From Sanguibacter gelidistatuariae (GTDB taxonomy: Bacteria > Actinomycetota > Actinomycetes > Actinomycetales > Cellulomonadaceae), in contig NZ_FMYH01000001.1 in the NCBI RefSeq assembly GCF_900096585.1, positions 558,001 through 622,000 of the forward strand: DNA of 64,000 bases, given 5' to 3'. Below, piece after piece: positions 27,019 to 35,834 of the stretch; position 1 is the stretch's first letter; each line of letters begins with the position of its first letter. Under the pieces are notes generated by a model. That model was not told the origin of the DNA, searched no databases, and worked only from the letters and a program-made list of their open reading frames with translations. Made by a program: the position numbers and the translations under genes.

Positions 27019-28143
27019 TCAGGGCAGTCCGAGCACCCGGCGGGCGTTGCCCGAGTACACGCGCTCGAGGAGGTCCCGCGGCAACCCCGACCCCGAGATC
27101 GTCCAGCGCCCCTGCGGTGGGATCTCCTCGGCCGAGTAGTCGAAGGACTCGTCCGTGGTCTCAAGGAAACTCACGTAGCGCCGCACCTGATCCGCGGTGA
27201 GCGGGAATGCGTCGGTCCCGAACAGGAAGCGGTCGGGGAGGTCGGCGATGAGCCGGGCGAACCGACGCGGCTGACGCCCTATCTCAGCGAGGCGCCCGCC
27301 CAGGTCGACCACGAGATTCGGCGCCCCGCGCAGCAGGCGCTCGACGTGGTCGAGGTCCTCGGCGACGCACCCGACGTGCGCGCCGACATACTGCGTGCCG
27401 GGTGTGGCCGCGAGGAGGGTCGCGAACGCGTCGAGCAGGCGGCCGAAGGTCGGGAAGCGGGCGGAGTCGGCGAAGGACCAGTCGGGGCACCCGAACAGCT
27501 CGTCGACCCGTTCGTTGCATCTGTCGAGCGGGTCAAAGAACGCCTTCGGGTCGGCCACGTGGATGAGGACGGGCATCCCGAGGGTCCCGGCGAGCCCGAG
27601 CGTACGGATGACGCGCGGGTCGTCCGGCAGCACGAGCGTGCCCGTCGCGTCACGGACCTCGAGCCCGAGGTTCTTCCACACCTTGAGCCCGCGGGCCCCG
27701 CGCGCGGCGCCATCGCGGAGCTGGTCCGCGATCGCCTCCTCGCCCCCGGGCCCGGCCAAGAGCGTCCAGTCGACCTGGCAGAACGTGAGGAAGCGGCCGG
27801 GGTGGGCGCGGTCGTAGCGGTCAAGGTTCGCCTCGAGCTCGGTCCCCCACATGCCGTCGAGATTGACGACTGCCGCTAGGCCCGTCGCGTCCATGAGCGC
27901 GAGCAGTGCGTCGACGTCCGGGGTGCACCACTCGCCGTCGGTGAGCCAGCGGCCGAGGTGGTTGTGGATGTCGATGGCCGGTACGCAGGTGCGCTCGACG
28001 GGTGTCCGCGCGGCCGTCAGCATGCTGCGGGGCGCCCAGTCGACGAGACGCAGGTCGGCGTGGACGGCGGAGGACCGGTCGTCCGATCGAGGGTCCATGC
28101 CGGCCGCGAGATCAGTGTCGGGCGCGAAGGGAGAGGTGCTCAT
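27019..28143 (-). CDS. Amidohydrolase 2 family TIM-barrel metal-dependent hydrolase
   Basis: 374 residues of the amidohydrolase-related (PF04909) superfamily. The HxH metal motif is in VPAIDIHNHLGRW; other ligand-region stretches are LIHVADP, VGAHVGCVAEDL and LFGTDAFPL (C-terminal Asp). Relatives act as decarboxylases, lactonases or C-C and C-N hydrolases. It is divergent from the AgaS-like gene, sharing the TGATCA operator region, and its ATG 28143 follows GGAG. It is therefore probably part of the sugar regulon; it could be the hydrolytic (deacetylase or lactonase) step that the locus otherwise lacks, which is speculation. Confidence 0.82.
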   Translation of the reverse strand: MSTSPFAPDTDLAAGMDPRSDDRSSAVHADLRLVDWAPRSMLTAARTPVERTCVPAIDIHNHLGRWLTDGEWCTPDVDALLALMDATGLAAVVNLDGMWGTELEANLDRYDRAHPGRFLTFCQVDWTLLAGPGGEEAIADQLRDGAARGARGLKVWKNLGLEVRDATGTLVLPDDPRVIRTLGLAGTLGMPVLIHVADPKAFFDPLDRCNERVDELFGCPDWSFADSARFPTFGRLLDAFATLLAATPGTQYVGAHVGCVAEDLDHVERLLRGAPNLVVDLGGRLAEIGRQPRRFARLIADLPDRFLFGTDAFPLTADQVRRYVSFLETTDESFDYSAEEIPPQGRWTISGSGLPRDLLERVYSGNARRVLGLP

Positions 28144-28262
28144 GAGGCTCCGTCGTGGGGAAGGGCCGCTGCAAGAGCGCGGACCGAGTGGATGATCAGA
28201 TTCGTGCGTGCACCGACGAGGATGCTCCTACTTGCCCCTCGCTTCGATACTATTACGCAGCA

Positions 28263-28285
28263 TGATCAGTTTTATTGATCACTTC
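28263..28285. promoter_or_regulatory. Paired TGATCA operator, sugar locus (site 1)
   Basis: TGATCA-N7-TGATCA (28263-28268 and 28276-28281), followed by CTTC, between the divergent amidohydrolase and AgaS-like genes. The same 13-base repeat spacing recurs at 34326-34344 beside the DeoR-family gene, so this is a likely target of that repressor. Confidence 0.65.
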
Positions 28286-28375
28286 GTCCAGTTTCCGTGA
28301 CACTCGCGCACTAGATGAGCACTATGGAGATCAGTCACCGCCAGGTGGTCGTACGCCCCGAGACTAAGGACGACA

Positions 28376-29257
28376 GTGAGCAGCACCACTTCACGCGAGA
28401 TCGCCAGCCAGCCCGACGTCTGGGCTCGCGCCCTCACGGACGCGCACACTGCCGGGGCGGTCCTGGGCCAGCCGGGCGACCGGACCCTCATCCTCGGCTG
28501 CGGGACCAGCGCCTTCGTTGCCGAGTCTCTCGCCGCGCTGCGTGAGGCGGCCGGACAGGGGGAGACTGATGCCGCCTACGCCTCCGAGTGGCGTCCGGGC
28601 CGTCGGTACGACCGGGTGGTCGCCATTAGCCGCTCGGGGACGACGACCGAGGTGGTCGACGCGCTCCGCCTCGTCCCGGACGGTCCCGTCAGGGCGGGCA
28701 TCCTGGGGGTCGCAGGCACGACTCTCGACCTCGCGTGCGATGAGTCCCTCGTCCTCGACTACGCCGACGAGTCCTCCGTCGTCCAGACCCGGTTCCCGAC
28801 GACGGTCCTCGCCCTCGCACGGGCGTCGTTCGACGAGGACCTCACCGGGCTCGTCGAGGAGGGGCGCACGGCCCTCGCCGCACCGCTCCCGGTCCGGGTG
28901 CAGGACTACGACCACTTCGTCTTCCTCGGTACTTCGTGGACCTACGGTCTCGCCCAGGAGGCGGCCCTGAAGATCCGTGAGGCTGCCCAGGCGTGGTCGG
29001 AGTCGTACCCCGCCCTCGACTACCGCCACGGACCCATCGCGGTCGCCCACCCGGGCACGCTCGTCATGCTCTTTGGGGCCCTCGACCGCGCCCTTGCAGC
29101 GGACATCGAACGGACCGGCGCGCGCGTCTGGCACATCGACGCGGACCCGCTCGTCCAGCTCCTCCAGGCCCAGCGTCTCGCGGTCGAGCTTGCCGAGAGC
29201 CGGGGCCTGTCCCCCGACAGGCCCCGCCACCTCACCCGTTCTGTGGTGCTCGACTGA
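28376..29257 (+). CDS. agaS: SIS domain phosphosugar isomerase/deaminase, AgaS-like
   Basis: 293 residues with two SIS domains. The N-terminal REIASQPDVWARALTDA matches the start of AgaS/GlmS/FrlB-type proteins; GCGTSAFVAESLA and SRSGTTTEVVDAL form the phosphosugar-binding loops of the first domain, and FLGTSWTYGLAQEAALKIREAA plus DYRHGPIA belong to the second. AgaS converts galactosamine-6-phosphate to tagatose-6-phosphate with loss of ammonia, which fits the tagatose-type kinase and aldolase downstream. It is shorter than E. coli AgaS (about 384). GTG 28376 has AAGGAC upstream. A deglycase of the FrlB type is an alternative. Confidence 0.75.
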   Translation: MSSTTSREIASQPDVWARALTDAHTAGAVLGQPGDRTLILGCGTSAFVAESLAALREAAGQGETDAAYASEWRPGRRYDRVVAISRSGTTTEVVDALRLVPDGPVRAGILGVAGTTLDLACDESLVLDYADESSVVQTRFPTTVLALARASFDEDLTGLVEEGRTALAAPLPVRVQDYDHFVFLGTSWTYGLAQEAALKIREAAQAWSESYPALDYRHGPIAVAHPGTLVMLFGALDRALAADIERTGARVWHIDADPLVQLLQAQRLAVELAESRGLSPDRPRHLTRSVVLD

Positions 29258-29300
29258 CCCTCCAAGCACCGCCCGCCCCTCTCAGACAGACAGGACAACG

Positions 29301-30623
29301 ATGTTCATCTCTCGATCTCGGCACCTCCGGCCGGCCACGACGGTCGCGCTCGCGACCGTCGTGGCGCTCACCACGCTCACAGCGTGCTCCTCGTCTTCAC
29401 CTGGAGTGACGACCCTCGACACCTCGGCCGACGTCACCCTCACGTGGTGGACGGGTCAGGCCGACCAGGCCCAGACGATCCTCGAGGGCCTCGCCGACGA
29501 GTTCGAGGCCGCGCACCCGAACGTGACGATCAAGGTCTCCTCGGGGGCGCCGTCGACCGAGGACCTGCTCCAGAAGATGTCGGCGTCGTTCGCGGGGGGC
29601 ACCTACCCCGACATCTCCTATGCGTTCGGTGCGTGGGCCAGCGAGCTCGCGCACTCCGGCCGCACGCTTGACATCACGGAGAAGGTCGTCGACCCAGACG
29701 TGCGGTGGGACGAGTTCTCCGGGGCAGCACGCGAGACCGCGCGGCCAACGGGCGAGGCGACGATCGGCTTCCCCGCGGTCGTTGACAACATCTCCCTCAT
29801 CTACAACACGACAGTGTTCGACGCGGCCGATGTCGCCTACCCGACCGAGGACTGGACCTGGGAGGACTTCCGGACCGCCGCCAAGGCCCTCACAGACCCC
29901 GCGACAAACACGTACGGCTACGGCTACTCAGTCTCGGGCTCGGAAGAGACCACGTGGCAGTTCTGGCCGCACCTGTGGCAGAACGGCGGGGAGATCCTGT
30001 CCGAGGATGAGACGACAGCGGCGTTCAACTCGGCCGCGGGCGTCGAGGCGTTAACCTTCCTCCAACGGATGGCTGTCGATGACGCGTCCGTCTACCTCGA
30101 CCAGACGGACACCAAGTTCACGCAACTGTTTGCGAGCGACCGCATCGCCATGATCACGTCGGGCCCGTGGGCGCTGTACGACATGGGCGTCGCTGGGACG
30201 TCCTACGGTGTGGTCCAGCTCCCTGGGACCGACGGGGACCACACGACCGTCTCGGGTCCGGACCTCTGGGTCCTGTTCGACCACAAGGATGCCAACCGCG
30301 AGCACTGGGCGTACGAGTTCACGAAATGGCTCACAGACTCCGCGCAGGACGTGCGCTGGAACGTCGCCTACGGCAACCTCCCGCTGCGAGCGAGCGAGAT
30401 CGACAGCCCTGAGTTCATTGCACAGGCGGAGGCGATGCCCGGGCTCGACGTCATGGCCGCGAACGGCGCGAACGCGACCCGGTCCCGGCCGACAGTCTCC
30501 GGCTATGTCAACCTCTCGGAGGCGATGGGGACAGCGATCTCCCGTGTGCTCCAGGGGCAGGGCGACCCGCAGTCCGCGCTTGACGAGGCGGCCGACAAGG
30601 CTACCGCCGCGCTGGCGGACTAG
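29301..30623 (+). CDS. ABC sugar transporter substrate-binding lipoprotein
   Basis: 440 residues. A lipoprotein signal peptide has the lipobox LTAC (residues 26-29), followed by a Ser-rich linker and a family 1 (MalE/UgpB-like) solute-binding domain beginning VTLTWWTGQADQAQTILEGLADEFEAAHP. It would capture a sugar or glycoside outside the membrane. ATG 29301 is 43 bases after the AgaS-like gene; its stop overlaps the first permease gene, forming one operon. Confidence 0.92.
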   Translation: MFISRSRHLRPATTVALATVVALTTLTACSSSSPGVTTLDTSADVTLTWWTGQADQAQTILEGLADEFEAAHPNVTIKVSSGAPSTEDLLQKMSASFAGGTYPDISYAFGAWASELAHSGRTLDITEKVVDPDVRWDEFSGAARETARPTGEATIGFPAVVDNISLIYNTTVFDAADVAYPTEDWTWEDFRTAAKALTDPATNTYGYGYSVSGSEETTWQFWPHLWQNGGEILSEDETTAAFNSAAGVEALTFLQRMAVDDASVYLDQTDTKFTQLFASDRIAMITSGPWALYDMGVAGTSYGVVQLPGTDGDHTTVSGPDLWVLFDHKDANREHWAYEFTKWLTDSAQDVRWNVAYGNLPLRASEIDSPEFIAQAEAMPGLDVMAANGANATRSRPTVSGYVNLSEAMGTAISRVLQGQGDPQSALDEAADKATAALAD

Positions 30624-31534
30624 TGGCTGCCGTCGACACCCGGCAGGCCGAGCGGGACACCGCCCGGCGCCGCACCCACCTGGGCAGCTGGGGCTTCGTC
30701 GCACCGGCGATGGTGGTCGTCCTCGGCCTCTCGGTGTTCCCGGCGGTGTGGGCGTTCGTCCTCTCCCTCCAGGAGTGGAACGGCTTCTCCGACGCCGTGC
30801 CCGTCGGGCTCGACAACTACCGGGCGATGATCGATGACGTCGACCTCGGCGCGGCCGTCGTCCACACGGTCGTCTACACGGCCCTGTTTGTGCCACTCTC
30901 GGTGTTCCTCGGGCTCGGGCTGGCGATCGCGCTCAACCGCAAGGTTGTGCTCGTGGGCATCTACCGGACGCTCATCTTTCTGCCGTTCGTCGCTTCGGCA
31001 GCCGCGACGGGCATCCTCACGACGTACCTGTTCAACCCGCAGTTCGGCCTTGTGAACAACCTCCTGCGCGTCCTTGGCATGCCGCAGCAGGGCTGGCTCG
31101 AGAACCCCAGCCAGGCGATGGTCGTCATCACGATCATGTCGTTGTGGAGCCAGGCGGCCTTCACGACGGTCATCTACCTCGCCGCTCTCCAGGACGTCCC
31201 GGCCGAGCTCGTCGAGGCGGCGCGCATCGACGGAGCGAACCGGTGGCAGGCATTCTGGCACGTGACCTTCCCGCAGGTCGCCCCCGTGACGGTCTTCGTC
31301 ACCATCTGGCAGACGATCGGCGCGATCCAGCTCTTCGACCTTGTCTACACGACGACCCGTGGCGGCCCGCTCGGGTCGACCAAGACGATCGTCTACTACC
31401 TGTGGAGCAAGGCGTTCAAGGACCTCGAGTTCGGGTACGCCTCGGCCGTCGCCTACGGGTTGTTCGCCGTGACGCTGCTCATCACGATCGCCGTGACCCT
31501 CTTCTCCCGACGCAGCAAGGTGAGTGCCTTCTGA
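30623..31534 (+). CDS. ABC sugar transporter permease, MalF/UgpA type
   Basis: 303 residues with six predicted helices. The EAA loop that docks to the ATPase is present (PAELVEAARIDGANRWQAFWHVTFP). GTG 30623 overlaps the previous TAG by one base. It pairs with the next permease to form the membrane channel. Confidence 0.92.
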   Translation: MAAVDTRQAERDTARRRTHLGSWGFVAPAMVVVLGLSVFPAVWAFVLSLQEWNGFSDAVPVGLDNYRAMIDDVDLGAAVVHTVVYTALFVPLSVFLGLGLAIALNRKVVLVGIYRTLIFLPFVASAAATGILTTYLFNPQFGLVNNLLRVLGMPQQGWLENPSQAMVVITIMSLWSQAAFTTVIYLAALQDVPAELVEAARIDGANRWQAFWHVTFPQVAPVTVFVTIWQTIGAIQLFDLVYTTTRGGPLGSTKTIVYYLWSKAFKDLEFGYASAVAYGLFAVTLLITIAVTLFSRRSKVSAF

Positions 31535-32418
31535 TGACTCTTCTCTCCTCCAAGCCTCAGGCAGCGTCGGTCCCCGCCGTCGACGCCATACCGCGACGGC
31601 GCAGACGTCACGGGCACGGGTGGTGGCACCTGCTCATGGCGCCCGTCGCGATCATCTTCGCGACGCCGTTCATCCAGATGTTCCTCACGTCGCTCACGCC
31701 AGCGTCGCAGATCAACACGTTTCCGCCGCGCTTCTTCCCATCTGAGCTCACACTCGAGGGCTATGCCAAACTGTTTCGAGAGTCGGACATTTTACACTGG
31801 ATGGGCAACACGATCCTCGTGTCGAGCGTCGCGATCGTCTCGCACCTCGTGCTGTGCTCCCTCGCGGGCTACGGCTTCGCCCGGCTGAAGTTTCCCGGGC
31901 GAACGTTCGGGTTCTTCGCGATCGTCGCGACGATCATGATCCCGACCCAGCTGCTCATGGTTCCCACCTACGTCCTGTTCTCTCGCATAGGGATCATCGA
32001 CACTCTCGCGGCTGCGATGGTCCCCTGGCTCGCGTCGGCGTTCGGGATCTTTCTCATGCGCCAGTTCTTCCTCTCGCTCCCGGCCGAGCTCGAGGAGGCC
32101 GCGGTCCTCGATGGGTGCTCCCGCCTCCAGGTGTTCTGGAAGGTCGTCCTCCCACTCGCCCGACCTGCCCTGGCTACGCTCGCGATCTTCACGCTGCTCG
32201 GATCCTGGAACGACCTCGTGTGGCCACTCATCGCGATCAACGACCCAAGTGCGTTCACTCTCCAGCTCGGCATCACGAACTTCCAGGGTGCGCGCCGCAC
32301 CGACTGGTCCTTGCTGATGGCGGGCAACGTCGTCTCGACGCTCCCGCTCATTCTGTTCTTCCTGTTCGCCCAGAAGCAGTTCATCGCGACGATGACCTTC
32401 TCCGGAATCAAAGGCTGA
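31534..32418 (+). CDS. ABC sugar transporter permease, MalG/UgpE type
   Basis: 294 residues with six predicted helices and an EAA loop (PAELEEAAVLDGCSRLQVFWKVVLP). The C-terminal LFAQKQFIATMTFSGIKG is characteristic of this permease class. ATG overlaps the preceding stop. No ATPase gene is present in the locus, so a shared MsiK-type ATPase encoded elsewhere is expected, as is common in actinobacteria. Confidence 0.92.
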   Translation: MTLLSSKPQAASVPAVDAIPRRRRRHGHGWWHLLMAPVAIIFATPFIQMFLTSLTPASQINTFPPRFFPSELTLEGYAKLFRESDILHWMGNTILVSSVAIVSHLVLCSLAGYGFARLKFPGRTFGFFAIVATIMIPTQLLMVPTYVLFSRIGIIDTLAAAMVPWLASAFGIFLMRQFFLSLPAELEEAAVLDGCSRLQVFWKVVLPLARPALATLAIFTLLGSWNDLVWPLIAINDPSAFTLQLGITNFQGARRTDWSLLMAGNVVSTLPLILFFLFAQKQFIATMTFSGIKG

Positions 32419-32424
32419 CCTCGT

Positions 32425-33414
32425 ATGACACCGCACCCCAGCGTGCCCGGATCCCTGGGCGCCCCCGCACCCGTGCTCGTCGTCGGCGACGCCAACGTCG
32501 ACCTCATCCTGCGCGGGGACGTCATCCCACGCTTTGGCCAGGCCGAGCAGCTCGCCAAGTCCGGCGAGCTCGTGCTCGGCGGGTCCGCGAGCATCGTCGC
32601 CGCGGGCCTGGCCCGTCTCGCCGTGCCGACCACCATCGTCGCCCGGGTCGGGGACGATGCGTTCGGTTCCTTCACGCTCGACGCCCTGCGCGGGCACGGA
32701 GTCCACGTCGATGCGGTCGAGGTCGACCCGGTCGTCCCGACGGGGCTCTCTGTCATTCTCTCGACACCCGACGACCGCGCGATCCTGACGGTCCTGGGCA
32801 CGATCCCGACGCTGACACCCGACCGCGTCCGCGCAGTCGCGCGCGGTGTCCCCGCCGGGGACGTCCGGGGCCACGTGCACGTCGCGTCGTACTTCCTCCA
32901 GCCGGGCCTCGCCCGCGGGCTCGCCTCCCTCCTGGCCGACCTGCGTGCGGACGGCCTGACCACGAGCCTCGACACCAACTGGGACCCCGCGCAGGTCTGG
33001 GCGGGCCTCGACGAGGTACTCGCGCACGTCGACGTCCTCCTGCCCAACACGGCCGAGCTGCGGGCCATCGCCGGCGCCCTTGGAGGCCCGTCCGAGGACG
33101 ACGACGCGTGCGGGTCCTTCCTCGCGTCCCGCGGTCCGCGCGTCGTCGTCAAAGACGGCGCCCGGGGCGGATGGTCGATCGGCCCTGACGGCGTCTGTGC
33201 GGACGCCCCAGGGCTGAGCGTCGACGTCGTCGACACGACGGGCGCGGGGGACAGCTTCGACGCGGGCTACCTTGCGGCCTGCGCGTACGGTGTCAGCGAC
33301 GAGGTGACCCGACTGCGCTGGGCGACGGCCGCGGGATCGCTGTCGACGCTTGGGACGGGCGGGACCGGGAGGCAGGCGACGCTCGACGAGCTCGCGCAGG
33401 CCGGCGTCTGGTGA
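32425..33414 (+). CDS. PfkB family carbohydrate kinase
   Basis: 329 residues. Ribokinase-fold signature 1 is around LVLGGSASIVAAGLARLAVPTTIVARVGDD (glycine-rich), and signature 2 is DTTGAGDSFDAGYLAA with the catalytic Asp. It phosphorylates a sugar or nucleoside. In this operon the likely job is to phosphorylate the imported sugar before the AgaS-like step. A second, LacC/FruK-type kinase lies 2.4 kb downstream, so the two probably act at different steps. Confidence 0.88.
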   Translation: MTPHPSVPGSLGAPAPVLVVGDANVDLILRGDVIPRFGQAEQLAKSGELVLGGSASIVAAGLARLAVPTTIVARVGDDAFGSFTLDALRGHGVHVDAVEVDPVVPTGLSVILSTPDDRAILTVLGTIPTLTPDRVRAVARGVPAGDVRGHVHVASYFLQPGLARGLASLLADLRADGLTTSLDTNWDPAQVWAGLDEVLAHVDVLLPNTAELRAIAGALGGPSEDDDACGSFLASRGPRVVVKDGARGGWSIGPDGVCADAPGLSVDVVDTTGAGDSFDAGYLAACAYGVSDEVTRLRWATAAGSLSTLGTGGTGRQATLDELAQAGVW

Positions 33415-33437
33415 TCTCGGCCGTCGCGGCGAGCCCG

Positions 33438-33490
33438 GTGCGCGATCCCTGACCGCCCGGCCGGCCGCTGGGTGGTCAGGGATCGCGTGC
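33438..33490. terminator. Long hairpin between convergent pfkB and deoR genes
   Basis: Arms CGCGATCCCTGACC (33441-33454) and its exact complement (33474-33487), extended inward by a mismatch and three further pairs (33456-33458 with 33470-33472) and outward by wobble pairs. The loop is about 11 bases. The location between two convergent stops favours a bidirectional terminator. Confidence 0.75.
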
Positions 33491-33491
33491 G

Positions 33492-34298
33492 TCAGGCCTC
33501 GACGACGTGGACCTCGACCCCGGCGTCCCGGATAGCGTCGAGCGCATCGGCGTCGGCGCTCGAGTCGGTGACGAGCACGTCCACCTCGGCCAGGTCGGCG
33601 ACCTTGGCGAGCGTGACGCGACCGACCTTGGACCCGTCGGCGACGACCATGACCCGCTCGGCGTGCGTGACCATCGCGTGATTGGTACGGGCCTCGGTCT
33701 CGTCGTGCGTCGTGGCGCCCCCGCGCACGCTGATCCCGTCGGTTCCGAGGACGGCGGTGCCGACGTTGATCGCGTTGAACGTGTTCTCCGCGAGCCCGCC
33801 AACGGCCTCAAGCGAGTTCGACCGGACGATCCCGCCGGTAATGATGACCTGGAGGTTGCTCCGAGAGGCGAGCTCGGTCGCGGTTGTGAGCGCGTTCGTC
33901 ACGATCGCGAGGTTCGGCCGCGTGGCCAGGACCCGGGCGACGGCCGCGGCCGTCGAGCCCCCGCTGATCGCGACCGAGTAGCGGCCCTCGGGGAGCAGCT
34001 GGGCCGCGCGCTGGGCGATGAGGAGCTTGGCCTCGCGATAGTGCGAGTCGCGCAGACGTACGGGCAGCTCGTGGGCGGCGTCGAACGCGCGGACCCCGCC
34101 GTGGGTGCGCACGAGCAGGCCCTGGTCCTCCATATCGACGAGGTCGCGACGCATGGTCGCGGGGGAGACGCCGAGCATCTCGACAAGGTCCGTGAGGCGC
34201 ACGATCCCGGCCTCGTTGATGATTGCCAGGGCCCGGACCATGCGCTGCGACCGCTTTGAGGAGATGGCATGAGGTGCCGCACCCGGATTGTGGGTCAT
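33492..34298 (-). CDS. DeoR/GlpR family transcriptional regulator of the sugar locus
   Basis: 268 residues. The N-terminal DeoR helix-turn-helix reads RMVRALAIINEAGIVRLTDLVEMLGVSPATMRRDLVDMEDQGLLVRTHGG, and the C-terminal DeoRC sensor domain has AISGGSTAAAVARVL, TNALTTATEL and VVADGSKVGRV. DeoR proteins bind phosphosugars through this isomerase-like domain. ATG 34298 has GGAGGAG upstream. Operators with TGATCA repeats lie 28 bases upstream of its own start and before the transporter operon. It probably represses both and itself until a phosphorylated intermediate appears. Confidence 0.92.
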   Translation of the reverse strand: MTHNPGAAPHAISSKRSQRMVRALAIINEAGIVRLTDLVEMLGVSPATMRRDLVDMEDQGLLVRTHGGVRAFDAAHELPVRLRDSHYREAKLLIAQRAAQLLPEGRYSVAISGGSTAAAVARVLATRPNLAIVTNALTTATELASRSNLQVIITGGIVRSNSLEAVGGLAENTFNAINVGTAVLGTDGISVRGGATTHDETEARTNHAMVTHAERVMVVADGSKVGRVTLAKVADLAEVDVLVTDSSADADALDAIRDAGVEVHVVEA

Positions 34299-34325
34299 GA
34301 GGACTCCTCCCAGAACGACGAGAAG

Positions 34326-34364
34326 TGATCATTCAAAGTGACCACCTTTCACGAATATTGATCA
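34326..34364. promoter_or_regulatory. TGATCA operator cluster, sugar locus (site 2)
   Basis: TGATCA (34326), TGACCA (34339) and TGATCA (34359) between the divergent deoR and GH4 genes. The first two are spaced 13 bases start to start, exactly as at 28263/28276; the sequence TGATCACTTC is shared between the sites, on opposite strands. Confidence 0.65.
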
Positions 34365-34405
34365 TATTCTTGCACGTCTTGAGCGGAACCGTGGAAGATC
34401 GCTCC

Positions 34406-35722
34406 ATGGTCAGGATCGCATTCATCGGCGCCGGGAGCGTCGTCTTCACCCGCCAGCTCGTCGCAGACCTTCTGCGCTATGACGAGCTCTCCGACGTGCA
34501 CCTCGTGCTGCACGACATCGACCCCGCCCGCCTCGTGGCCGCCGAGGGGTCCGCGCGACGGATCGACGCCCAGCTCGGTACCAGTGCGACGGTCACTGCC
34601 ACGCTCGACCGCCGGACTGCGCTCACCGGCGCCGACTTTGTCATCACGATGATCCAGGTCGGCGGCATCGACGCCACGATTACGGACCTCGAGATCCCCG
34701 CGCGCCACGGGTTGCGCCAGACGATCGGCGACACGACGGGTGTCGGCGGGGTGTTCCGTGCGCTGCGCACCTTTCCCGTCCTTGAGGCGATCACGGCCGA
34801 CATGCGCGAGGTGTGCCCGGATGCCCTGCTGCTCAACTACACCAACCCGATGGCGATGAATGTGTGGTGGGCCTCGGTCGTCGCCCCCGACATCCAGGCC
34901 GTCGGGCTGTGCCACAGCGTGTACTGGACGGCCCACGATCTCGCCGAGGTCGTTGGTATCCCGGTCGAGGAGACCCGGTTCCGTGCCGCCGGCGTCAATC
35001 ACCAGGCATGGCTGCTTGAGTGGACGCATGAGGGGCGGGACCTCTACCCGACGCTGCGCGAGCGCATCCTCGCGGATCCCGGGCTCGAGCGGCGCGCACG
35101 CGTCGAGATCTTCCGGCGCATCGGCTACTACCCGACCGAGACGAGCGAGCACTCGGCCGAGTACCTGCCCTGGTTCCTGCGGTCCGACGAGCAGATCGAG
35201 CGATTCCGAATCGAGCCACTCCAGTACATCGACATCAGCCGCGAGAACGTCGCCGACTTTGAGAGCACCCAGCGGCTGCTCTTGACCGATGCACCGGTGC
35301 CGCTCGAGGAAGGCGCGAGCGAGTACGCGCCCCAGGTGATCCACTCGATCGTCACCGGGACGCGCCGGGAGATTCACGGGAACGTCATCAACCGCGGGCT
35401 GGTCGACAACCTGCCCGAGGGTGCGGTCGTCGAGGTGCCGTGCATCGTCGACGGCGACGGGCTCGTCCCCGTCCCGATGGGCGCTCTGCCCGCGCAGTGC
35501 GCCGCGCTCAACCGTCCCTACTTATCGGTTGCCGAGCTCACCGTCGAAGCGGCGCGCACGGGCGACCCCCGGCTGCTGCGCCAAGCCGTTCTCATGGACC
35601 CGAACGCGTCGTCGACGCTTACACCTGAGCAGATCTGGATCCTGTGTGACGAGCTCGTCGTCGCACACGGCGACCTGCTGCCCGAGCCACTGCGTGCCCC
35701 CCTCCCGGCGAGCGCGCTGTGA
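34406..35722 (+). CDS. Glycoside hydrolase family 4 (alpha-galactosidase-like, NAD-dependent)
   Basis: 438 residues. GH4 enzymes cleave glycosides by an NAD+-dependent redox mechanism with a divalent metal. The Rossmann N-terminus IAFIGAGSVVFTRQLVADLL and GDTTGVGGVFRALRTFPVL are typical; YTNPMAMN, GLCHSV (metal-ligand Cys) and AGVNHQAW resemble the MelA/alpha-galactosidase branch, not the 6-phospho-glucosidases. ATG 34406 gives the usual start; GTG 34391 is possible. The substrate is probably an alpha-galactoside or alpha-N-acetylgalactosaminide imported by the ABC system. First gene of a three-gene unit with the kinase and aldolase. Confidence 0.88.
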   Translation: MVRIAFIGAGSVVFTRQLVADLLRYDELSDVHLVLHDIDPARLVAAEGSARRIDAQLGTSATVTATLDRRTALTGADFVITMIQVGGIDATITDLEIPARHGLRQTIGDTTGVGGVFRALRTFPVLEAITADMREVCPDALLLNYTNPMAMNVWWASVVAPDIQAVGLCHSVYWTAHDLAEVVGIPVEETRFRAAGVNHQAWLLEWTHEGRDLYPTLRERILADPGLERRARVEIFRRIGYYPTETSEHSAEYLPWFLRSDEQIERFRIEPLQYIDISRENVADFESTQRLLLTDAPVPLEEGASEYAPQVIHSIVTGTRREIHGNVINRGLVDNLPEGAVVEVPCIVDGDGLVPVPMGALPAQCAALNRPYLSVAELTVEAARTGDPRLLRQAVLMDPNASSTLTPEQIWILCDELVVAHGDLLPEPLRAPLPASAL

Positions 35723-35834
35723 TCCTGCCCTAGCAGGCAAGGTGCCCGACGTCGCAGCCCGCTCACCGAGACCGTCGCCATCGTGGCGCGGCAGCCATGA
35801 CCCTGGACCATCCCACCGAGCTGCAAGGGACATC

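Noticed and set aside
28318-28375. Small gene starting at the ATG near 28315 before the AgaS-like gene
   Set aside because: It has no ribosome site, overlaps the next gene in a different frame and shows shadow-like composition.
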